Part shown: one piece after another, positions 59,478 through 64,000 of the stretch | How positions within the stretch are numbered: position 1 is the stretch's first letter | How the letters are laid out: each line of letters starts with the position of its first letter | From: Mycolicibacter virginiensis | Lineage (GTDB): Bacteria; Actinomycetota; Actinomycetes; Mycobacteriales; Mycobacteriaceae | Direction: 5' to 3' | DNA: 64,000 nt | Assembly: GCF_022374935.2 (NCBI RefSeq) | Contig: NZ_CP092430.2 | Location: forward strand, 2,232,001 to 2,296,000 | Position numbers and translations under genes: made by a program | The notes under the pieces: model-generated | Database searches by the model: none | The model's input: the letters and a program-made list of their open reading frames with translations, nothing else | Told to the model about the DNA's origin: nothing

Positions 59478-60929
59478 ATGAGCACCCAGATCCCGGACAC
59501 CACCAGTGCCGAAGCGGTTTCGGAGTGGTCCGACGAGTTCGACGTCGTGGTGATCGGCTTCGGCATCGGTGGCGGCTGCGCGGCCGTCACTGCGGCGGCA
59601 GCCGGGGCCCGGGTCCTGGTGCTGGAGCGCGCCGCCGAGGCGGGCGGCACCACCGCCATGGCGGGCGGCCACTTCTATCTCGGCGGCGGCACCGCGGTCC
59701 AGGAGGCGACCGGGCATGCCGACACCGCAGACGAGATGTACAAGTACCTCGTCGCGGTGTCGCGCGAACCCGAGCACGACAAGATCCGGGCCTACTGCGA
59801 CGGCAGTGTCGAGCACTTCAACTGGCTGGAGGATCTCGGTATTGCTTTCGAGCGCAGTTACTACCCGGAGAAGGCGGTGATCCAGCCCAACACCGAGGGG
59901 CTGATGTTCACCGGCAACGAGAAGGTGTGGCCGTTCCTGAACGAGGCCGTTCCGGCGCCGCGCGGGCACAAGGTTCCGGTGCCCGGTGACACCCAGGGCG
60001 CCAAGATGGCAATCGACCTGCTGCTCAAGCGGGCCGACCACCTCGGGGTGACGATCCGCTATGAAACCGGAGCCACCGGGCTGGTCACCGACGCCTCCGG
60101 CACAGTCGTGGGTGTCTCGTGGAAGCATTTCACCGAAAGCGGTGTGATCAAAGCAAAGTCGGTGGTGATTGCCGCCGGTGGCTTCGTGATGAACCCGGAG
60201 ATGGTCGCCCAGTACACGCCGAAGTTGGCCGAGAAGCCATTCGTGCTGGGCAACACCTACGACGACGGACTGGGCATCCGGATGGGGATGTCGGCGGGCG
60301 GCGCCACCAAACACATGGACCAGATATTCATCACCGCGCCGGTCTACCCGCCCTCGATCCTGCTGACCGGCATCATCGTCAACAAGGAGGGCAAGCGCTT
60401 TGTCGCCGAGGACTCCTACCACTCACGCACGTCGGGATTCGTCATGGACCAACCCGACAGCGCGGCCTTCCTGATCGTCGACGAGGCCCACATGCGCAAG
60501 CCGCAGGTGCCCTTGGTCCCGCTGATCGACGGATGGGAGACCGTGCCGGAAATGGAAGCCGCACTGGGTATTCCGGAAGGAAACCTGGTGGCGACCCTGG
60601 ACCGTTACAACACGTATGCGGCGCAGGGACAGGACCCGGACTTCCACAAGCAGCCGCCGTTCCTGGCTCCGCAGGACAATGGCCCGTGGGGCGCGTTCGA
60701 CCTGTCGCTGGGCAAGGCGATCTACGCCGGCTTCACGATCGGCGGGTTGGCGACGTCAGTGGACGGCGAAGTGTTGCGCAGTGACGGCCAGCCGATACCG
60801 GGCCTGTATGCCGCCGGGGCCTGTGCGGCCAACATCGCCCAGGACGGCAAGGGCTACGCCAGCGGGACGCAGTTGGGCGAGGGCTCGTTCTTCGGCCGTC
60901 GGGCCGGGGCGCACGCGGCAACTCGCTAG
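59478..60929 (+). CDS. FAD-dependent oxidoreductase (fumarate reductase/ketosteroid dehydrogenase type)
   Basis: The protein has 483 residues from ATG 59478, with GAGGAG upstream. The FAD-binding fold is EFDVVVIGFGIGGGCAAVTA, with VLVLERAAEAGGTTAMAGGH. Later come VVIAAGGFVMNPEMVAQYTP, GNTYDDGLGIRMGMSAGGAT and a C-terminal FAD-closing GLYAAGACAANIAQDGKGYA with GTQLGEGSFFGRRAG. This is the 3-ketosteroid-delta-1-dehydrogenase/fumarate reductase flavoprotein family. It corresponds to Rv1817 by recall and position. A GGxxYxGG signature (GGHFYLGGGT) fits. No helix or signal, so it is cytosolic. Confidence 0.9.
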   Translation: MSTQIPDTTSAEAVSEWSDEFDVVVIGFGIGGGCAAVTAAAAGARVLVLERAAEAGGTTAMAGGHFYLGGGTAVQEATGHADTADEMYKYLVAVSREPEHDKIRAYCDGSVEHFNWLEDLGIAFERSYYPEKAVIQPNTEGLMFTGNEKVWPFLNEAVPAPRGHKVPVPGDTQGAKMAIDLLLKRADHLGVTIRYETGATGLVTDASGTVVGVSWKHFTESGVIKAKSVVIAAGGFVMNPEMVAQYTPKLAEKPFVLGNTYDDGLGIRMGMSAGGATKHMDQIFITAPVYPPSILLTGIIVNKEGKRFVAEDSYHSRTSGFVMDQPDSAAFLIVDEAHMRKPQVPLVPLIDGWETVPEMEAALGIPEGNLVATLDRYNTYAAQGQDPDFHKQPPFLAPQDNGPWGAFDLSLGKAIYAGFTIGGLATSVDGEVLRSDGQPIPGLYAAGACAANIAQDGKGYASGTQLGEGSFFGRRAGAHAATR

Positions 60930-60932
60930 CGG

Positions 60933-62867
60933 CTAGACCGGGGACAGGTCCCAGCGGCCCTGGCCGAGCAGCTCCAGCACGTGCTTGTGGTGCTGGCGCA
61001 CCGTGTGCCGGTGGCTCACGCTGACCAGGATGGTGTCGGGCAGCTCGGAGCGCAGCAACCGATACAGCGTCAACTCCAGGCCTTCGTCGAGGGCCGACGT
61101 CGACTCGTCGAGGAACGCAGCCTTGGGCCGGGTCAACAGGATTCGGGCGAACGCCACCCGCTGCTGCTCACCGGGCGAGAGCACCTTGGCCCAATCCTCG
61201 ACATCGTCGAGCCGGTCGACCAGGTTCGGCAGTGACACCTTAACCAACGCCTCGGTGATCTCGGCATCGGTGACCTCGCCGACCGACAGTGGGTAGGACA
61301 CCACCGCTCGCAGATCACCCAGCGGGATGTAGGGCAGCTGCGAGATGAACATCGTGGCGTTGACCGCATCGGGGCGGCGCAGGGTTCCCGACGCATATGG
61401 CCACAACTGGGCCAGGCTGCGCAGCAGTGTCGTCTTGCCGCTGCCCGACGGTCCGGCGATCATCAGTGCGTCGCCGATGCCCAGGTGCACGTCGAGCGCC
61501 TCGATCAGCGGGACGCCCTCGGGATTGCGCACCTCGACACCCTCGAGGGCTACCGTGCCGTCCGGGCTGGGCTTGACCAGCAGCTCGGGAAGGTCCCGAG
61601 CCTCACGGTTGGCTTCCACCAGGCCGTGCAGACGAATGATCGAGGCACGGTAGCCGGCGAAGTTGTCGTAGGCATTGCGGAAGAATGACAGGGAGTCCGA
61701 GATGTTGCCGAACGCCGACGCGGTCTGCGCCACCCCGCCGAACATGATCTGTCCGGAGAACAGCCGCGGCGCCTGAATCACCCAGGGCAGCGGCACGATC
61801 GCCTGACTCACCGACAGGTTCCAGCCGGAGAACCCGATGGTCCGGTTCACGAACTTCAGATAGTTGGCGATGATCGCGCGGAACCGCGTCCGCAGCTGGA
61901 CCCGCTCGGCCAGTTCGCCCCGGTAGAACGCCACCGACTCGGCGGCGTCGCGCACCCGCACCAGCGCATAGCGGAAGGCGGCATTGGTGAGCTCGTTACG
62001 GAAGCTCAACCGGATCAACGGACGGCCGATCCAGAACGCCACGATGGTCGCGATGGCCACGTAGACCAGGACGATCAAGAACATCGCCCGCGGAATGTCG
62101 AACCCGAACACGGTCAGCGTGCCCGACAGGTTCCACAGGATGGCGGTGAACGACACCACCGTGACCATGGACTGCACGGCGCCGAACAACAGCGTGCTGC
62201 CGGTGCCGTTGGCCGGGGCGTTGACGTTGGCGCCGTTGCCCGCGGTGAAGATGTCGATGTCCTGTTGAATACGCTGGTCGGGGTTGTCGATCGCGCCTTC
62301 GATGGCTTCGCCGACGGCGGGGTCGAGCGGTGTCTTGACGAAGTGCGCCCGGTAGTAGGCCCGCCCGTCCAACCAGTCACCGGTCAGTCGCTCGGTGAGC
62401 CAGCTGCGCCAATTCACCATGAAGTGCTGGGTCAGGTAGATATCAAGCATGACGCGCATCACATGCATTACCGCCATCAGGCTGAAGATGCCGATGGACA
62501 TCCAGAATCCATGTACGCCCGAGGCTTTGATGGCTTCGTCGCCCCCGGCGGCGCCCTGGAAGGCGGTCTGCAGCGACGAATACATGTCGTTGCCCTGGAA
62601 ACTGAACAACACGTTGAGCCGGACCGCGGTGATCACCGACAGCAACAGCACACCCAGCATCACCCAGACGCGGACGCTGTCACGCCCGGTGAAGTAGGCG
62701 CCGCTGATCTCCCAGAACTGGCGTCCCCACCGGGTGCTGAACCGCAGCAGGGCCGCCACGGCCAGCACGCCGACGGCGCTGATGGTCCAGGCCAGTGCGA
62801 TCCACACCAGAGAATCGGGCAGTGCATGCGCCCAGTCGATGGACGGCTTGAACACCTTCGAGTCCAC
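60933..62867 (-). CDS. bacA: SbmA/BacA-type ABC transporter (fused permease-ATPase)
   Basis: The protein has 644 residues. GTG 62867 ([20 protein letters not shown]) follows AGGAGAT; a longer upstream reading is rejected. The N-terminal ~400 residues are the SbmA_BacA membrane domain with [40 protein letters not shown] and [13 protein letters not shown]. The C-terminal ATPase has Walker [17 protein letters not shown], a signature [15 protein letters not shown] and Walker [16 protein letters not shown]. The M. tuberculosis homologue Rv1819c imports vitamin B12 and hydrophilic peptides. Unlike SbmA, it has its own ATPase. PE_PGRS33, its M. tuberculosis neighbour, is missing here. Confidence 0.95.
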   Translation of the reverse strand: MDSKVFKPSIDWAHALPDSLVWIALAWTISAVGVLAVAALLRFSTRWGRQFWEISGAYFTGRDSVRVWVMLGVLLLSVITAVRLNVLFSFQGNDMYSSLQTAFQGAAGGDEAIKASGVHGFWMSIGIFSLMAVMHVMRVMLDIYLTQHFMVNWRSWLTERLTGDWLDGRAYYRAHFVKTPLDPAVGEAIEGAIDNPDQRIQQDIDIFTAGNGANVNAPANGTGSTLLFGAVQSMVTVVSFTAILWNLSGTLTVFGFDIPRAMFLIVLVYVAIATIVAFWIGRPLIRLSFRNELTNAAFRYALVRVRDAAESVAFYRGELAERVQLRTRFRAIIANYLKFVNRTIGFSGWNLSVSQAIVPLPWVIQAPRLFSGQIMFGGVAQTASAFGNISDSLSFFRNAYDNFAGYRASIIRLHGLVEANREARDLPELLVKPSPDGTVALEGVEVRNPEGVPLIEALDVHLGIGDALMIAGPSGSGKTTLLRSLAQLWPYASGTLRRPDAVNATMFISQLPYIPLGDLRAVVSYPLSVGEVTDAEITEALVKVSLPNLVDRLDDVEDWAKVLSPGEQQRVAFARILLTRPKAAFLDESTSALDEGLELTLYRLLRSELPDTILVSVSHRHTVRQHHKHVLELLGQGRWDLSPV

Positions 62868-62994
62868 TGCCACATCTCCTTCACCGCCGAATCGACGTGC
62901 CGGCCGGTAGATCAAAAATCCCGTGCGAAACCTACCGCGTAGCGCGGCGCGGCGTCGGATGAGCACCGCCGAAGCAGCCCGGTACCGTTGTGCT

Positions 62995-64000
62995 GTGGCT
63001 AACACCTCCAAGACTGTCTCCGGAACGCGAACCAAGTCGGGTCGGCTCAGCGGGAAATTCTGGAAACTGCTGGGCGCCAGCACCGAGAAGAACCAGAGTC
63101 GTTCGATGGCCGAGGTCACCGCGGCCGGCGAGTACGCCAAGAAGGCCGCTGGGCTCGACGACGAGCAGCTGCGCAAAGCCGCGCAACTGCTGAAACTCAA
63201 GGAACTGGCCGACGCCTCGGACATCCCGCAGTTCTTGGCGATCGCCCGCGAGGCCGCCGAGCGCAGCATCGGGCAGCGTCCGTTCGATGTTCAGCTGCAG
63301 GGCGCGCTGCGGATGCTGGCCGGGGATGTGGTCGAGATGGCCACCGGTGAAGGCAAGACGCTCTCCGGTGCGATCGCCGCCGCCGGATACGCCATCGGTG
63401 GCCGGCACGTGCACGTGGTCACCATCAACGACTACCTCGCGCGTCGTGACGCCGAATGGATGGGCCCCCTGCTCGAGGCCCTAGGGGTCACCGTCGGGTG
63501 GATCACCGAGGACTCCACGGCGGCCGAGCGCCGCGCGGCTTACAAGTGCGATGTCACCTACGCATCGATCAACGAGATCGGCTTCGACGTGCTGCGAGAC
63601 CAGCTGGTCACCGATGTCGACGATCTGGTCTCGCCCAACCCCGATGTGGCGCTGATCGACGAGGCCGACTCGGTGTTGGTCGACGAGGCGCTGGTCCCGT
63701 TGGTGCTGGCCGGCACCACCCACCGGGAGACGCCCCGGATGGAGATCGTGGAGCTGGTCGGACGGCTCAAGCCCGGGGTGGACTACGACTCCGACGAGGA
63801 CCGGCGCAACATCCACCTCACCGAGGTGGGCGCGAACAAGGTCGAGAAGGCGCTCGGTGGCATCGACCTGTACTCCGAGGAGCACGTGGTCTCGACGCTG
63901 ACCGAGGTCAACGTCGCCCTGCACGCCCACGTGCTGTTGCAACGCGACGTGCACTACATCGTCCGCGACGGCAAAGTGCAGTTGATCAACGCCTCGCGCG
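62995..64000 (+). CDS. secA2: Accessory Sec ATPase SecA2, N-terminal part
   Basis: The frame opens at GTG 62995 and runs off the window end after ~335 codons without a stop; a start within the next few codons cannot be excluded. It contains [40 protein letters not shown], Walker [49 protein letters not shown] and Walker [17 protein letters not shown]. It is close to M. tuberculosis SecA2 (Rv1821) by recall. SecA2 exports a small set of virulence-related proteins such as SodA. The divergent bacA promoter region is 127 bp. ilvG, which precedes secA2 in M. tuberculosis, is absent. Confidence 0.95.
   Translation, partial: MANTSKTVSGTRTKSGRLSGKFWKLLGASTEKNQSRSMAEVTAAGEYAKKAAGLDDEQLRKAAQLLKLKELADASDIPQFLAIAREAAERSIGQRPFDVQLQGALRMLAGDVVEMATGEGKTLSGAIAAAGYAIGGRHVHVVTINDYLARRDAEWMGPLLEALGVTVGWITEDSTAAERRAAYKCDVTYASINEIGFDVLRDQLVTDVDDLVSPNPDVALIDEADSVLVDEALVPLVLAGTTHRETPRMEIVELVGRLKPGVDYDSDEDRRNIHLTEVGANKVEKALGGIDLYSEEHVVSTLTEVNVALHAHVLLQRDVHYIVRDGKVQLINASR

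Noticed and set aside
60933..64000. A missing-gene deletion between bacA and secA2 as a special rearrangement
   Set aside because: PE_PGRS33 and ilvG are absent relative to M. tuberculosis, but such gaps are common between species and nothing at the junction shows a scar.

Overview
The window is high-GC actinobacterial DNA from a mycobacterium, most likely a slow-growing species. The evidence is a complete ESX-5 type VII secretion locus, PE, PPE and PGRS proteins, a mycobacterial malic enzyme, and a right end that follows the Mycobacterium tuberculosis gene order Rv1811 (mgtC) - Rv1814 (erg3) - Rv1815 - Rv1817 - Rv1819c (bacA) - Rv1821 (secA2). All names rest on reading motifs and recalling M. 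tuberculosis proteins; no database search was run.

Layout. 1-1033: truncated patatin-like lipase, then a tRNA-Pro(GGG) at 1184-1260. 1261-3490: a decayed islet holding a frameshifted membrane protein, a small secreted protein and fragments of a TOTE-type primase, a GNAT toxin and a PLP enzyme; its right side carries an imperfect copy of the tRNA-Pro 3' end. 3558-8581: hypothetical proteins, a Sec-exported PGRS protein without a PE domain, and two tandem chymotrypsin-fold proteins that have lost catalytic residues. 8591-28148: mostly core metabolism and DNA maintenance (molybdopterin oxidoreductase, MpaB-type oxygenase, F420 oxidoreductase, TspO, DJ-1/PfpI protein, PIF1-BRCT helicase, malic enzyme, topoisomerase IB, RecB-like nuclease, methyltransferase, NlpC/P60-like protein). 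28475-33631: a fatty-acid-type catabolic cluster (two acyl-CoA dehydrogenases, SDR, thiolase, GntR regulator) around a divergent promoter with a palindromic operator candidate. 34790-36679: a cytochrome b - sulfite-oxidase-type molybdoenzyme fusion.

37157-51835 is ESX-5: eccB5-eccC5, a strong hairpin, then PE-esxM-esxN-espG5-eccD5-mycP5-eccE5-eccA5. EccB, C, D and E would form the membrane complex, MycP5 is its mycosin, EspG5 the PE/PPE chaperone and EccA5 the cytosolic AAA+ ATPase. A second PE-esxM-esxN module follows at 52180-53128; its two Esx proteins are identical to the first pair although the PE proteins have diverged. After a decayed PPE gene comes a Mg2+-sensing M-box riboswitch (about 53950-54121), a possible leader peptide overlapping a terminator-like hairpin, and then a PPE gene and mgtC. 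This parallels the M-box-controlled PE20-PPE31-mgtC region of M. tuberculosis in compact form.

56536-64000: erg3-like hydroxylase, a B-lectin/LysM protein, an Rv1815-like protease with intact Ser and His motifs, a VOC protein, a flavoprotein, the BacA-type ABC transporter, and divergently the start of secA2, which is cut by the window end.
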